Source: Oscillospiraceae bacterium (GTDB taxonomy: Bacteria > Bacillota > Clostridia > Oscillospirales > Ruminococcaceae). Taken from it: a stretch of 64,000 nucleotides of DNA. The stretch is taken from assembly GCA_014799395.1 (NCBI GenBank), contig JAAVID010000046.1, positions 1 to 64,000 on the forward strand. Reading direction: 5' to 3'. The notes under the pieces are model-generated. The model did not search any database, was not told the origin of the DNA, and worked only from the letters and a program-made list of their open reading frames with translations. Within the stretch, counting starts at the first letter, position 1, and each line of letters opens with the position of its first letter. The position numbers and the translations under genes are program-made. This document shows, in pieces, positions 6,520 through 16,442 of the stretch.

Positions 6520-8499
6520 ATGGCTGAAGATGAAAAGGTATTGGATAATTACGGCGCGGACGATATTGTCGCGTTGAAGGGTCTTGAGCCCGTCCGTAAG
6601 CGCCCCGGTATGTATATAGGTTCGACGGGTGAGAGCGGTCTGCACCACCTTGTTTACGAGATCGTCGACAATGCCGTCGACGAGGCTCTGGCGGGGTACT
6701 GCACCGAGATAGACGTGTCGATACTTCCGGGTGACATTATCCGCGTTATAGATAACGGTCGAGGTATTCCGACGGGCATTAACCACGCCGAGGGAATTTC
6801 CGCGGCTACGCTCGTGTTTACCGTGCTGCACGCGGGAGGTAAGTTCGGCGGCGGCGGATATAAAGTCTCGGGAGGTCTGCACGGCGTGGGCGCGTCTGTT
6901 GTAAACGCGCTGTCCGAGTGGCTTGAAGTCGAGATACACGACGGCAAAAACGTACATTTTCAGCACTTCGACCGCGGCGAATATACCGAGCCGATAAAGA
7001 TCGTCCGCGATACCGACCACACGGGTACGCAGGTAACGTTCAAGCCGGACGGCGAGATATTCCACTCCACAGTGTTCAGCTACGAAACGCTTAACGAGCG
7101 TATGCGCGAAAAGGCGTTTCTGAACGGCGGACTGAAAATTACTCTGCACGACCTCCGCGACGAAAACAATATCGTTGAGGAAACAATGCAGTACGAGGGC
7201 GGTATCCGCTCATATATCGAATGGCTCAACAAAAAGCGCGGCGCGGAGGTTCTCCACCCCGATATTATTTACCTCAGCGGCAAGGTCGACGATGTTCTTG
7301 TCGAGGTCGCGTTCCAGTATACGACTGATTTCAACAGCGAGGTTTTCCGTTCGTTCGCGAACGATATTCACACGGGTGAGGGCGGTATGCACGAGCTTGG
7401 ATTTAAACGAGCTTTGAGCAAGGTAGTCAACGATTTCGCTAAGACTTATAAGGAAAACGATAAGTTCAAAGCAAAGAAAAAGCCCTCCAAAAAGGGCGAG
7501 GAGGAGAAGCCGTTCAACGGGTACAGCGGCGAGGCTATCCGCGAGGCTATCAACGCGATAATTTCCGTTAAGCTCCCCGAGTGCGAGTTTGAGGGTCAGA
7601 CGAAAGGCAAGCTCGGAAATCCCGAGGTTCAGCCCGCGGTCTATAAGATTGCGACGGAGCAGCTTACCTACTATTTCGAGGAACACCCCGAGACCGCTCA
7701 GATAATCGTTAATAAGGCTGCGAATTCGCAGGCGGCGCGCGACGCTGCTAAAAAGGCAATGGAGGCAAAGCGCAAGTCCATAATGGACAGCAACGGTCTC
7801 CCGGGCAAGCTCGCGGACTGCTCCGACAGCGACCCTACGCACACCGAAATTTACATCGTCGAGGGAGACTCGGCGGGCGGTTCGGCTAAGGAGGGTCGCG
7901 ACAGACGTTTCCAGGCTATACTTGCACTTTGGGGCAAAATGCTGAACGTTGAAAAGGCGCGCGTTGACAAGGTCTATAATAACGAGAAATTGCTTCCCGT
8001 CGTTAAGGCTTTGGGAACGGGCATTGCGGACGAGTTCGACATAACCAAGCTGCGCTACGGGCGCGTTATAATAATGGCGGATGCCGACGTTGACGGTCTG
8101 CATATCCGCACGCTTATGCTGACGTTCTTCTTCCGCTTTATGAGACCGCTTATCGAGCAGGGTCACGTTTACTGCGCTCAGCCGCCGCTGTTTAAGGTCG
8201 CAAAAGGCAAGCAGGTTCGGTACGCGTTTTCCGATGAGGAGCGCGACGCGTACATTGCCGAACTTGGCGGAGACGGCGGTAAAGTCGACGTACAGCGCTA
8301 CAAAGGTCTTGGCGAGATGGATCCCATTCAGCTTTGGGAGACCACTATGAATCCGGAAACTCGCACAATGCTCCGCGTCTCGGTTGAGGACGCGGCAAGG
8401 GCGGACGAAATTCTGACAATTCTTATGGGCGACAAGGTAGAGCCGCGCCGCGAGTTTATTGAAGCGAACGCGAAGCTCGCTCAAAATCTGGATATTTAA
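6520..8499 (+). CDS. gyrB: DNA gyrase subunit B
   Basis: GyrB is the ATPase subunit of gyrase, which introduces negative supercoils. The GHKL ATPase shows EIVDNAVDEALAGYC (about residue 46) and GLHGVGASVVNAL (about residue 122). The TOPRIM domain shows the metal-binding VEGDSAGGSAKEGRDRRFQA (about residue 447) and DADVDGLH. The C-terminus carries QRYKGLGEMDP. Length (659 residues) is normal for the short form. AAGGAG precedes the ATG. It lacks the direct linkage to remB seen in Bacillus. Confidence 0.97.
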   Translation: MAEDEKVLDNYGADDIVALKGLEPVRKRPGMYIGSTGESGLHHLVYEIVDNAVDEALAGYCTEIDVSILPGDIIRVIDNGRGIPTGINHAEGISAATLVFTVLHAGGKFGGGGYKVSGGLHGVGASVVNALSEWLEVEIHDGKNVHFQHFDRGEYTEPIKIVRDTDHTGTQVTFKPDGEIFHSTVFSYETLNERMREKAFLNGGLKITLHDLRDENNIVEETMQYEGGIRSYIEWLNKKRGAEVLHPDIIYLSGKVDDVLVEVAFQYTTDFNSEVFRSFANDIHTGEGGMHELGFKRALSKVVNDFAKTYKENDKFKAKKKPSKKGEEEKPFNGYSGEAIREAINAIISVKLPECEFEGQTKGKLGNPEVQPAVYKIATEQLTYYFEEHPETAQIIVNKAANSQAARDAAKKAMEAKRKSIMDSNGLPGKLADCSDSDPTHTEIYIVEGDSAGGSAKEGRDRRFQAILALWGKMLNVEKARVDKVYNNEKLLPVVKALGTGIADEFDITKLRYGRVIIMADADVDGLHIRTLMLTFFFRFMRPLIEQGHVYCAQPPLFKVAKGKQVRYAFSDEERDAYIAELGGDGGKVDVQRYKGLGEMDPIQLWETTMNPETRTMLRVSVEDAARADEILTILMGDKVEPRREFIEANAKLAQNLDI

Positions 8500-8502
8500 G
8501 GG

Positions 8503-9138
8503 GTGATCGTTATTTCAAGCAGTTTATTACCCGATCTTAATAAAGAACAGCAGGATAAAAGGGGAGAGCCGATAATCAGCTTCAGTTACGACAATACCCT
8601 TGAGGAAACGGACAGCGCAATGAAAACTTTTCAGCACCGTTTCGCGAGTAAAAAGGGTAAGCTGGCGCTGGCGGCATACGCGCTTTTGTCTGTTGCGGTC
8701 ATAGGCGGAATTTTTCTTAATCCGTCGAATGTTCCGCTGTATTTCGCGTTCGTTTTCTGCGCGTTTGGGTTCTTTTACAGTCTGACGGATAAGTCGAGAA
8801 TGCGAAAAAAGATACTCACCGCGTTAAAGGATATGAACCCCGAGGAATACCGCTGTACGATATATCCCGAAAAGATAGAGGTTGAGACGATAATCAAGCC
8901 CAAGGAAAACGAGGTAAGCGTAAAGATCGACGAGGATAAGGACGAGGAGATAATCACGCCGCTGAAAACGGTTTTCAAATTCGGCGACGATCTTCTCAAC
9001 TTTGACGAAAACGGGGACTCGCTTTTGCTGATATTCAATCGGCGGCAGATATATTGCTTTCCGAAACGGTGTCTTTCAAAAGAACAGCAGGATACCGTGA
9101 GAGATTTTCTTTATAAGAAATTAGAGACTGAGAGTTAA
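8503..9138 (+). CDS. YcxB-like membrane protein between gyrB and gyrA
   Basis: The product (211 residues) has a soluble N-terminal strand region, two hydrophobic segments (about residues 53-71 and 75-93) and a C-terminal basic/acidic domain ending [22 protein letters not shown]. This topology and ending match YcxB-like proteins of unknown role. The start is uncertain: GTG 8503 lies directly on the AAGGGG element, so a non-standard ATT near 8512 with better spacing, or coupling to the gyrB stop (8497-8499), is possible. It probably rides in the gyrBA operon. Confidence 0.75.
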   Translation: MIVISSSLLPDLNKEQQDKRGEPIISFSYDNTLEETDSAMKTFQHRFASKKGKLALAAYALLSVAVIGGIFLNPSNVPLYFAFVFCAFGFFYSLTDKSRMRKKILTALKDMNPEEYRCTIYPEKIEVETIIKPKENEVSVKIDEDKDEEIITPLKTVFKFGDDLLNFDENGDSLLLIFNRRQIYCFPKRCLSKEQQDTVRDFLYKKLETES

Positions 9139-9152
9139 GACGGAGGTATATA

Positions 9153-11786
9153 TTGGATATAGATTTCAGTTTGGAGAAACTCCATAATATCGGGCTTGAG
9201 GAGACGATGAAAAAATCGTTTATCGAGTACTCGATGGCGGTTATCACCTCGAGAGCCCTGCCCGACGTTCGCGACGGCTTTAAGCCCGTTCACCGCCGTA
9301 TCATCTACACGATGAACGAGGCGGGAAATACTTCGGACAAGCCGTTCCGCAAGTGCGCGTATACTGTCGGAGAGGTTCTCGGTAAGTATCACCCGCACGG
9401 CGACGCTTCGGTTTACGACGCGCTTGTTCGTCTCGCGCAGACGTTCTCAATGCGTTATCCGCTGATAGACGGTCACGGAAACTTCGGTTCGATAGACGGA
9501 GACCCGCCCGCGGCTTACCGTTACACCGAGGCAAGGCTTGCGAGAATTGCCAACGAAATGACCTCCGATATTAACAAAAAGGTTGTCGATTTTCAGACAA
9601 ACTACGATGATAAGCTGCTTGAACCAAAGGTTTTGCCGTCGCGTTTCCCGAATTTGCTGGTGAACGGCTCAAACGGTATCGCAGTTGGTATGGCTACGAA
9701 TATCCCGCCGCATAATCTGAGCGAGGTCATTGACGCGCTTTTGCTTATGATCGATAACCCAGAGGTAACTATCGAGGAAATTATGGGCTGCATTAAGGGT
9801 CCCGATTTCCCGACGGGCGGTATTATTATGGGTTACAGCGGAATTCGCTCGGCGTATTATACGGGGCGCGGCAAGATAATCCTGCGCGGTAAGACCGAGA
9901 TAGTTGAGGAAAACAATCACACGCGCATTATCATAAGCGAAATTCCGTATATGGTGAACAAGGCGCGTTTGCTGGGGAATATGGGCGACCTTATCCGCGA
10001 CAAGCGCATTGACGGCATTTCGTTCGTTCGCGATGAGTCGGACAGAAGCGGTATGCGCATAGTTGTTGAGCTTAAACGCGACGCAAACGCGAATGTCGTG
10101 CTGAACAAGCTGTTCACTTATACTCAATTGCAGGACACTGTCGGCGTTATTATGATTGCGCTTGTTGACGGTCAGCCCAAAACGCTGACGCTTATGGATA
10201 TGCTGAAATACTACCTCGACCACCAGATCGACGTAGTTACGCGCCGCACGCAATACGACCTTGACAAGGCTAAGGAACGCGAGCATATTCTTGAGGGTCT
10301 GATGATCGCGATCGACTTTATTGACGAGGTCATTGCTATTCTGCGTTCGAGTAAGAATATTCCCGAAGGTAAAGAGCGGTTGATCGAGCGTTTTAAGGAC
10401 GTTGACGTTTCGTCGACGGGAATTTTCCCCGCGGCTGCTTATTCGCTTACCGAGGTTCAGGCGGACGCTATCGTGAAGATGACGCTCGGAGCGCTGACGG
10501 GTATGGAAAAGAGTAAGGTTCTCGACGAGCTTATGGAAAAGCGCGAGCTTATCAAGTCTATGGAGGAGCTGCTGGCGGACAGAAGCAAGCTGCTGCACCT
10601 TATCGGCGAGGAGCTTTCCGCTGTGAAGAAGCGCTACGGCGACGAGCGCCGCACGGCTATCGAGCCCGTAAGCGGCGAGGTCGATATTGAGGATCTTATC
10701 CCCGAGGAAGACTGCGTTGTAACGTTCACGAATATGGGCTATATCAAGCGCCAGCCCGCCGAGGTCTACAATATCCAGAAGCGCGGCGGCCGCGGCGTTT
10801 CGGGAATGAAGCAGCGCGACGAGGATTTCGTTGACAGTATGTTTATCGCGAGCTCGCACGAGAATATTCTGTTTATCACGAACAAGGGCAATATGTTCCG
10901 CTTGAAATGCTATCAGATACCCGAGGGGAGCAGGCAGTCGCGCGGAATGAATATTGTTAATCTGCTGCAATTGTCCGAGGAGGAAAAGGTCGCGGCGATG
11001 ATGACGACTATTGATTTCGCCGAGAACAAGTATTTTATCTGCCTTACGAAGAACGGTCTTGTAAAGCGCACGAAGCTCTCAGAGTTCAAGAATATCCGCA
11101 AGGGCGGACTTCGAGCTATTACGCTGGTCGACGGCGACGAGATAGCGGGCGGCTTCCTCACCGAGGGCGACTGCACCGTTATGGCGGCTACCAGAAACGG
11201 CGCGGCTATCCGTTTTGACGAGAACGACATTCGCGTAATGGGAAGAACGGCGCGCGGCGTTCGGGCAATCAAGTTCCGCGGCGATGATTACATTGTCGGC
11301 GCGACGAAGATTTTCGACGAAAACGCGACTATCCTCACCGTTACAGAGCGCGGAATGGGCAGACGGTGCGCGGCGGCTTCTTACCGTTTACAGCGGCGCG
11401 GAGGTATGGGCTTAAAGAACTACCCCGTTTCCGATGAAAAGGGTTATATTGTCGGTATTCGTACGCTTGGTCCCGATGACGACGTTATTCTGATAAGCGC
11501 GGACGGCGTTATTATCCGTATTCGCGCGAACGATCTGCGCGTTATGGGGCGCACCGCTTCGGGTGTTCGCGTAATGCGTCTCGGCGAAGATGACAGAGTT
11601 GTGACGTTCTCGCGCACTCAGCATGACGACGAGGAAAAGACCGAGGAGGTGGAAACGGTTTCCGAGGAGGAGGTCGAGGCTTCGCTCAAGGAGGAGGCTG
11701 CCGAGGAAATTCCCGATGACGAGCCTGTTGACGATGACGACATTGAGGACGGCGAGGAAGATTCCTCCGATGATTCCGAGGAGTAA
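9153..11786 (+). CDS. gyrA: DNA gyrase subunit A
   Basis: GyrA cuts and rejoins DNA in the gyrase tetramer. The catalytic tyrosine lies in AAYRYTEAR (Tyr124). The quinolone-determining region reads [10 protein letters not shown], with Ala85 where E. coli has Ser83. The C-terminal beta-pinwheel carries the GyrA box QRRGGMG near residue 750, with further repeats. A TTG start is preceded by CGGAGG at 6-nt spacing. The protein is long (877 residues) because of a ~55-residue acidic tail (from about residue 822, rich in E, D and S) after the pinwheel. A terminator follows. Confidence 0.97.
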   Translation: MDIDFSLEKLHNIGLEETMKKSFIEYSMAVITSRALPDVRDGFKPVHRRIIYTMNEAGNTSDKPFRKCAYTVGEVLGKYHPHGDASVYDALVRLAQTFSMRYPLIDGHGNFGSIDGDPPAAYRYTEARLARIANEMTSDINKKVVDFQTNYDDKLLEPKVLPSRFPNLLVNGSNGIAVGMATNIPPHNLSEVIDALLLMIDNPEVTIEEIMGCIKGPDFPTGGIIMGYSGIRSAYYTGRGKIILRGKTEIVEENNHTRIIISEIPYMVNKARLLGNMGDLIRDKRIDGISFVRDESDRSGMRIVVELKRDANANVVLNKLFTYTQLQDTVGVIMIALVDGQPKTLTLMDMLKYYLDHQIDVVTRRTQYDLDKAKEREHILEGLMIAIDFIDEVIAILRSSKNIPEGKERLIERFKDVDVSSTGIFPAAAYSLTEVQADAIVKMTLGALTGMEKSKVLDELMEKRELIKSMEELLADRSKLLHLIGEELSAVKKRYGDERRTAIEPVSGEVDIEDLIPEEDCVVTFTNMGYIKRQPAEVYNIQKRGGRGVSGMKQRDEDFVDSMFIASSHENILFITNKGNMFRLKCYQIPEGSRQSRGMNIVNLLQLSEEEKVAAMMTTIDFAENKYFICLTKNGLVKRTKLSEFKNIRKGGLRAITLVDGDEIAGGFLTEGDCTVMAATRNGAAIRFDENDIRVMGRTARGVRAIKFRGDDYIVGATKIFDENATILTVTERGMGRRCAAASYRLQRRGGMGLKNYPVSDEKGYIVGIRTLGPDDDVILISADGVIIRIRANDLRVMGRTASGVRVMRLGEDDRVVTFSRTQHDDEEKTEEVETVSEEEVEASLKEEAAEEIPDDEPVDDDDIEDGEEDSSDDSEE

Positions 11787-11798
11787 TTTTGATTTAAT

Positions 11799-11833
11799 AA
11801 TTTTTCCCGAGCTGTGGTTCGGGAAAAATTTTT
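11799..11833 (+). terminator. Terminator after gyrA
   Basis: AATTTTTCCCGA (11799-11810) pairs with TCGGGAAAAATT (11819-11830), followed by further T. The hairpin ends the gyrBA unit. Confidence 0.8.
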
Positions 11834-11846
11834 GCAATATGAAAAA

Positions 11847-11862
11847 TGTTCCACGTGGAACA
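11847..11862. promoter_or_regulatory. parS: parS site 1
   Basis: TGTTCCACGTGGAACA is a perfect 16-bp palindrome fitting the conserved parS consensus TGTTNCACGTGNAACA. It is bound by ParB, which spreads and loads SMC near the origin. Confidence 0.92.
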
Positions 11863-11876
11863 TTTTTAAAAATTAA

Positions 11877-11907
11877 ATATCCACGTGGAACAGTCCACAG
11901 TGGAACA
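11877..11907. promoter_or_regulatory. Degenerate parS-like half-sites
   Basis: ATATCCACGTGGAACA (11877-11892) keeps the core and right arm but has lost the left arm. The adjoining 11892-11907 keeps only GTGGAACA on the right. They lie 14 bp beyond parS site 1 and upstream of mnmG, and look like decayed or low-affinity copies. Confidence 0.5.
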
Positions 11908-11944
11908 TTTTTAAATTATTTTGTACACTTGAAAGGTTTTTTCA

Positions 11945-13837
11945 ATGAATTATATACTTGAAGAATACGATGTCTGCGTTATCGGCGCGGGTCACGCGGG
12001 GTGCGAGGCGGCTTTGGCGGCGGCTCGGCTGGGGCTTAGAACCGCCGTCTTTACGCTGTCGCTGGATTGTATCGCGAATATGCCATGCAATCCGTGTATC
12101 GGCGGCTCGGCTAAGGGGCAGATAGTCTGCGAGATCGACGCGCTCGGCGGCGAAATGGGCAGGGCGGCGGACGCTACGTTTATCCAGTCGCGCATACTGA
12201 ACAGGGGAAAGGGTCCCGCCGTTCACAGTCTGCGGGTTCAGAGCGACCGCGTGAAGTATCATTCGTATATGAAGCAGACGTTGGAGAATACGCCGAACTT
12301 GTTCATCAAGCAAGCCGAGGTCACGGCGGTGGACGTTGAGGACGGGAAAATTACCGCCGTGCGGACGAAGCTCGGTGCGGTTTATCCGTGCAGGGCTGCG
12401 ATAATCACTACGGGAACGTATCTTAACGGCAAAATACATATCGGTGAGCTGAACTACGCGGCGGGTCCCGATAACGTTCTTCCGAGCACGGAGCTTACCG
12501 AGTGCCTGAAAACGCTCGGAGTTTCAATGCGGCGATTTAAGACGGGAACTCCCGCGCGTGTTCATAAGCGCTCTATCGACTTTTCGGTAATGGAGAAGCA
12601 GGAGGGCGACGAGGATATTATGCCGTTCGCGTTCGATAATACGCGTGAAATGCGGAATATCGCCGAGTGCTATGTTACCTACACCAATTCGGAAACTCAC
12701 CGCGTTATTCTCGAAAATCTTGACCGTTCGCCGCTCTATTCGGGGAGAATTGAGGGAATAGGTCCGCGGTACTGTCCGAGTATCGAGGATAAGATAGTGC
12801 GTTTTAAAGATAAGGAGAGACATCAGCTTTTTGTCGAGCCTATGGGATTGGATACAGACGAGTACTATTTGCAGGGAATGAGTTCAAGTCTGCCGGAGGA
12901 CGTTCAATTGAAGTTTCTGCGGACGATAAAGGGTCTTGAGAACGCCGAGATTATGCGCCCCGCGTACGCTATCGAGTACGACTGCTGCGACCCGTTGGAG
13001 CTTTTGCCGACCTTGGAGTTCAAGAAAATTTCGGGATTGTACGGCGCGGGGCAGTTCAACTGCACCTCGGGCTATGAGGAAGCGGCGGCGCAGGGAATTA
13101 TCGCGGGAATAAACGCCGCGCGGAAGATAACGGGTAAAATGCCGATAATTCTCGACCGAGCGACAAGCTACATCGGCACGCTTATCGACGATCTTGTGAC
13201 AAAGGGCTGCTCCGAGCCGTACCGAATGATGACTTCGCGCAGCGAGTACCGTCTTATTCTTCGTCAGGATAACGCTCCCGAAAGACTTTTGCCGATAGGT
13301 CACGAGGTCGGTCTCGTTACCGATGAACGATTTGAACGGTTCAAGTCCGACTGCAAGACCGTTGAGGACGAGCTGGAGCGAATAAAGCGCGTGACCATTC
13401 ACCCGACGGACGAGGTAAACGCGCTGCTGACCGCAAAGGGAACGTCGCCGATAACCGCGGGAATACGTCTTTACGAGCTTCTGAAACGTCCGCAGCTGGA
13501 TTACTCCGACTTCGACGTGTTTGACGCGGAGCGCCCGAAGCTGAAATTCTCGCTCATCAACAAGCTCGAAATTGAGATGAAATATTCGGGGTACATTAAA
13601 ATTCAGCTTGAACAAATCGAAAAAATGCGGAAACTGGAGGAGAAAAAACTCCCGACCGACGTTGATTACAAGACGATAAAGGGCTTGCGTCTGGAGGCGC
13701 AGGAGAAGCTGAATAAGCACAAGCCGCTTAACGTCGGACAGGCGGGGCGTATTTCGGGGGTAAATCCCGCCGACGTTCAGGTGCTGCTGATCTGGCTTGC
13801 GGGAAAGGGGGAGCGCAATGACAAAGAGAATAATTGA
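11945..13837 (+). CDS. mnmG: tRNA uridine-5-carboxymethylaminomethyl modification enzyme MnmG (GidA)
   Basis: MnmG works with MnmE to add the carboxymethylaminomethyl group to U34 of certain tRNAs, using FAD and methylene-THF. The FAD-binding [17 protein letters not shown] lies near residue 15. The conserved [13 protein letters not shown] follows near residue 48, and [13 protein letters not shown] near residue 370. Length (630 residues) is normal. It precedes rsmG, as in many bacteria, and its 3' end overlaps the rsmG start by 20 bases. parS site 1 lies in its upstream region. Confidence 0.96.
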   Translation: MNYILEEYDVCVIGAGHAGCEAALAAARLGLRTAVFTLSLDCIANMPCNPCIGGSAKGQIVCEIDALGGEMGRAADATFIQSRILNRGKGPAVHSLRVQSDRVKYHSYMKQTLENTPNLFIKQAEVTAVDVEDGKITAVRTKLGAVYPCRAAIITTGTYLNGKIHIGELNYAAGPDNVLPSTELTECLKTLGVSMRRFKTGTPARVHKRSIDFSVMEKQEGDEDIMPFAFDNTREMRNIAECYVTYTNSETHRVILENLDRSPLYSGRIEGIGPRYCPSIEDKIVRFKDKERHQLFVEPMGLDTDEYYLQGMSSSLPEDVQLKFLRTIKGLENAEIMRPAYAIEYDCCDPLELLPTLEFKKISGLYGAGQFNCTSGYEEAAAQGIIAGINAARKITGKMPIILDRATSYIGTLIDDLVTKGCSEPYRMMTSRSEYRLILRQDNAPERLLPIGHEVGLVTDERFERFKSDCKTVEDELERIKRVTIHPTDEVNALLTAKGTSPITAGIRLYELLKRPQLDYSDFDVFDAERPKLKFSLINKLEIEMKYSGYIKIQLEQIEKMRKLEEKKLPTDVDYKTIKGLRLEAQEKLNKHKPLNVGQAGRISGVNPADVQVLLIWLAGKGERNDKENN

Positions 13838-14510
13838 GATGTTCGGCAGCGCCGGTATTTCCGTTACCGAGAAGCAGGCGGAGCAATTTCTCACGCTGTG
13901 CGAGTTTATGGTGGAGTACAATAAAAACGTGAATTTAACGTCGATAACGGGGTTTGAGGACGTTGTTATGAAGCATTTTATCGACAGCGTGCTTCCGTTT
14001 CAAATGGTCGAAATTCCCGAGGGTGCGAGATTCATTGACGTGGGAACGGGCGCGGGATTTCCGTCTTTGCCGCTGCTTATCGTCCGCCCCGACTTGAAGG
14101 CGACCCTTTGTGACAGTCTCGGCAAGCGGTGTACATATCTGGAGCTTGCGCTCGGGAAGATTGGCGCGAATGCCGAGGTTATTCACGCGCGCGGCGAGGA
14201 GCTCGGACGAAAACGCCGTGAACAGTACAACTTCGCGACCGCGAGAGCTGTTGCGGCGCTTCCCGTTTTGACGGAGCTTTGTCTGCCGTTCGTTAAGGTC
14301 GACGGTGAATTTGTCGCTTTGAAGTCTGTTAATGAAGATGTTACCGCCGCTGAAAACGCGATAAAACAGCTCGGCGGAAAGCTCGATAAGTCGACCGATT
14401 ACAAGCTCCCGAATGGCGATGGCAGGCGGCTTGTACTTGTCAAAAAAATATCGCAAACTCCGACAAAATATCCGCGCGGCTACGCGAATATCACAAAAAA
14501 GCCCCTCTGA
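13818..14510 (+). CDS. rsmG: 16S rRNA (guanine527-N7)-methyltransferase RsmG (GidB)
   Basis: RsmG methylates N7 of G527 in 16S rRNA using S-adenosylmethionine. The SAM-binding motif [15 protein letters not shown] lies near residue 72. RARGEEL-type and ATARAVA motifs follow, and the tail YPR...KKPL is characteristic. A GTG or upstream in-frame start is possible, but ATG 13818 has GGGGGAG at good spacing and overlaps mnmG. The stop codon (14508-14510) lies inside the terminator hairpin. Confidence 0.94.
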   Translation: MTKRIIEMFGSAGISVTEKQAEQFLTLCEFMVEYNKNVNLTSITGFEDVVMKHFIDSVLPFQMVEIPEGARFIDVGTGAGFPSLPLLIVRPDLKATLCDSLGKRCTYLELALGKIGANAEVIHARGEELGRKRREQYNFATARAVAALPVLTELCLPFVKVDGEFVALKSVNEDVTAAENAIKQLGGKLDKSTDYKLPNGDGRRLVLVKKISQTPTKYPRGYANITKKPL

Positions 14511-14525
14511 CGGGGCTTTTTTTGT
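14495..14525 (+). terminator. Terminator overlapping the rsmG stop
   Basis: AAAAAGCCCC (about 14495-14504) pairs with GGGGCTTTTT, loop TCTGAC, followed by a T-run. The rsmG stop codon is in the loop. Confidence 0.85.
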
Positions 14526-14567
14526 TGCGCGGAGTTGATTGCTGTCGGGAAATGCGATAACTTTCTG

Positions 14568-14596
14568 TGGAAATAATTTCCCTTTGGTGTTACAAT
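14568..14596 (+). promoter_or_regulatory. Candidate noc promoter overlapping a palindrome
   Basis: TGGAAA (14568-14573), 17-bp spacer and TACAAT (14591-14596) make a moderate promoter. GGAAATAATTTCC (14569-14581) is a perfect odd palindrome over the -35. It resembles, but does not match, the Bacillus Noc site (ATTTCCCGGGAAAT), so it may be an operator for Noc. Confidence 0.45.
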
Positions 14597-14624
14597 TGAA
14601 TTATCAAAACACAGGAGGTATATT

Positions 14625-15437
14625 ATGAACACATTTTTCGGAAAAAAGGACAAGGTCGCGGGGCAGATAGTTATGCTGGAACTCGGCGAGCTTTTGCCGA
14701 ATAAGTCGCAGCCGCGCCGCCAGTTCAGCGAGGAACAGCTTCTGTCGCTTTCGCAGAGCATTAAGGAAAACGGGATCATTCAGCCGATATGCGTGAGGAA
14801 AAAGGGCGCGGTCTATGAGATAATCAGCGGCGAGCGGAGAATGCGCGCGGCTAAGCTCGCGGGTCTGAACGAGGTGCCGTGTATTGTGATGTCCGTCGAT
14901 GACGAGCAGTCGGCTGTTCTCGCGCTTATTGAGAACATTCAGCGTAAGGATCTAAGTTATTTTGAGGAGGCTCTCGCAATTGAAAAGCTTATCTCGTTTT
15001 ACGGATTAACGCAGGAGAACGCCGCCGCGAGACTTGGAAAAGCGCAATCCACCATCGCGAATAAGCTCCGCCTTTTGAGGTTCACCGATACCGAGCGGCG
15101 AATGCTGATAATGGGTAATCTTAACGAAAGACAGGCGCGCGCGCTGGTTCGTATTGAAAATGTGGAGCAGAGACTTGACGCGATAGAAAAGGTCGTCACC
15201 AAAAACTTAAACCTTTCGCAGACCGAGGAATTAGTCAGCCAAGTGCTGAACGGCGTACAGAAACGCGAGAAGAAGCAAAAGAAAAAGCTCCCGATAACCG
15301 CGCCGCCGAGATTGTATATGAATTCGCTGAATGCGCTGCTTAAGCGTATTAAGGAGGATAAAGTCCCGTGCGAGCTTACGACGGAAAAATCTGACAGATT
15401 TTATGAGTATACTATAAGATTTCCGATAAATATATAA
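14625..15437 (+). CDS. noc: Nucleoid occlusion protein Noc-like (ParB family)
   Basis: This is a 270-residue ParB-family CTPase. The N-terminal domain carries SQPRRQFSEEQL, GIIQPICVR, the nucleotide-binding SGERRMRAAKLAG and LIENIQRKDLSYFEEA. A helix-turn-helix follows (GLTQENAAARLGKAQSTIANKLRLL). It lies between rsmG and parA exactly where B. subtilis noc lies, and is distinct from the second ParB protein after parA. Noc blocks Z-ring assembly over the nucleoid. The assignment rests on this synteny; it could be a diverged second ParB. AGGAGG precedes the ATG. Confidence 0.85.
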   Translation: MNTFFGKKDKVAGQIVMLELGELLPNKSQPRRQFSEEQLLSLSQSIKENGIIQPICVRKKGAVYEIISGERRMRAAKLAGLNEVPCIVMSVDDEQSAVLALIENIQRKDLSYFEEALAIEKLISFYGLTQENAAARLGKAQSTIANKLRLLRFTDTERRMLIMGNLNERQARALVRIENVEQRLDAIEKVVTKNLNLSQTEELVSQVLNGVQKREKKQKKKLPITAPPRLYMNSLNALLKRIKEDKVPCELTTEKSDRFYEYTIRFPINI

Positions 15438-15465
15438 ATTTCGCGGTCAATTGTTCACCGTGAAT

Positions 15466-15481
15466 TGTTCCACGTGGAACA
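15466..15481. promoter_or_regulatory. parS: parS site 2
   Basis: Perfect palindrome TGTTCCACGTGGAACA. A degenerate copy (15452-15465, TGTTCACCGTGAAT) lies immediately upstream. Confidence 0.92.
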
Positions 15482-15507
15482 GTTTCGGTGGAAGATGAAT
15501 ATTTAAT

Positions 15508-15523
15508 TGTTCCACGTGGAACA
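15508..15523. promoter_or_regulatory. parS: parS site 3
   Basis: Perfect palindrome TGTTCCACGTGGAACA, 42 bp from site 2 (start to start), about four helical turns. Confidence 0.92.
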
Positions 15524-15548
15524 TTTTTCGGTCAATTTGCCGAAAAAA

Positions 15549-15564
15549 TGTTCCACGTGGAACA
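15549..15564. promoter_or_regulatory. parS: parS site 4
   Basis: Perfect palindrome TGTTCCACGTGGAACA, 41 bp from site 3. Sites 2-4 form an evenly spaced array upstream of parA; TATAAT at 15604-15609 is the likely parA -10 box, so ParB binding here could also repress parAB. Confidence 0.92.
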
Positions 15565-15644
15565 TTTTTGTAAAAAGGGCTTTTCTTTTGTCGATAAGTG
15601 TGTTATAATAAATAAGTAATGATTTTGACAAAGGGGGAAAAATC

Positions 15645-16442
15645 TTGGGTATTGTAATTGGAGTTGTTAATCAAAAGGGCGGAGTTGGCAAAACGACTAC
15701 TGCCGTAAACATCGCGGCAGGTCTCGGAGCGCTTGGCAAAAAGGTTTTGCTTATCGATTTCGACCCGCAGGGCAACTCGACAACAGGCTTTGGAATAAAG
15801 AAAAAGACGCTCGACCACACTACATACGACGTAGTTACCGGAAACTGCCGCCCCGCGGAAGCGATTATCCCGACGCGCTACAAGAATATTTCGATAATGC
15901 CCGCAAATCCTAAGCTCAGCGACGCGGAGCCCGCGCTGACGAATATGGAGCAGAAAAATATGCAGCTCCGCAAGGCGGTGCTGCAAATACGCGCCGATTA
16001 CGACATAATCATAATCGACAGTCTGCCGTCGCTTGGCGTGCTGGCGGTGAATACTCTCGTTGCCTGTGATACGATAATCGTGCCGATGGTGTGCGAGCAC
16101 TTCGCGCGCGAGGGCTTGGCGCAGCTTATGTACACGATCAAGACCGTTAAGCAGAAGTTCAACCGCGACTTGACGATAATGGGCATTGTTTTCACAATGG
16201 TGGACAAGCGTCTGCTTTCGTCAAACGAGATAAAGGACGACATAAAATCGGCGTTCGACAAAAAGGCGATATTCAAGACCGAGATACCGCGCAACGTCCG
16301 CATTTCCGAGGCGCAGAGCCACGGCGAGCCCGTTATTTTCTACGATAAAAGCTCCAAGGGCGCGGAGACCTACGCAAAGTTGTCAAAGGAAGTTTTAACA
16401 AAATGTCGTGAAATGGAGAAGGTAAATGCCAAGAAAAACTGA
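15645..16442 (+). CDS. parA: Chromosome-partitioning ATPase ParA (Soj)
   Basis: ParA/Soj is a deviant Walker ATPase that drives origin segregation with ParB and affects DnaA activity. The N-terminal KGGVGKTTTAVNIAAGL (about residue 10) is the deviant Walker motif. DFDPQGNSTTGFG and the switch region YDIIIIDSLPSLG follow. Length (265 residues) is standard for Soj. Translation begins at TTG 15645, with AGGGGG about 8 nt upstream. It overlaps parB by 17 bases. Confidence 0.95.
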   Translation: MGIVIGVVNQKGGVGKTTTAVNIAAGLGALGKKVLLIDFDPQGNSTTGFGIKKKTLDHTTYDVVTGNCRPAEAIIPTRYKNISIMPANPKLSDAEPALTNMEQKNMQLRKAVLQIRADYDIIIIDSLPSLGVLAVNTLVACDTIIVPMVCEHFAREGLAQLMYTIKTVKQKFNRDLTIMGIVFTMVDKRLLSSNEIKDDIKSAFDKKAIFKTEIPRNVRISEAQSHGEPVIFYDKSSKGAETYAKLSKEVLTKCREMEKVNAKKN

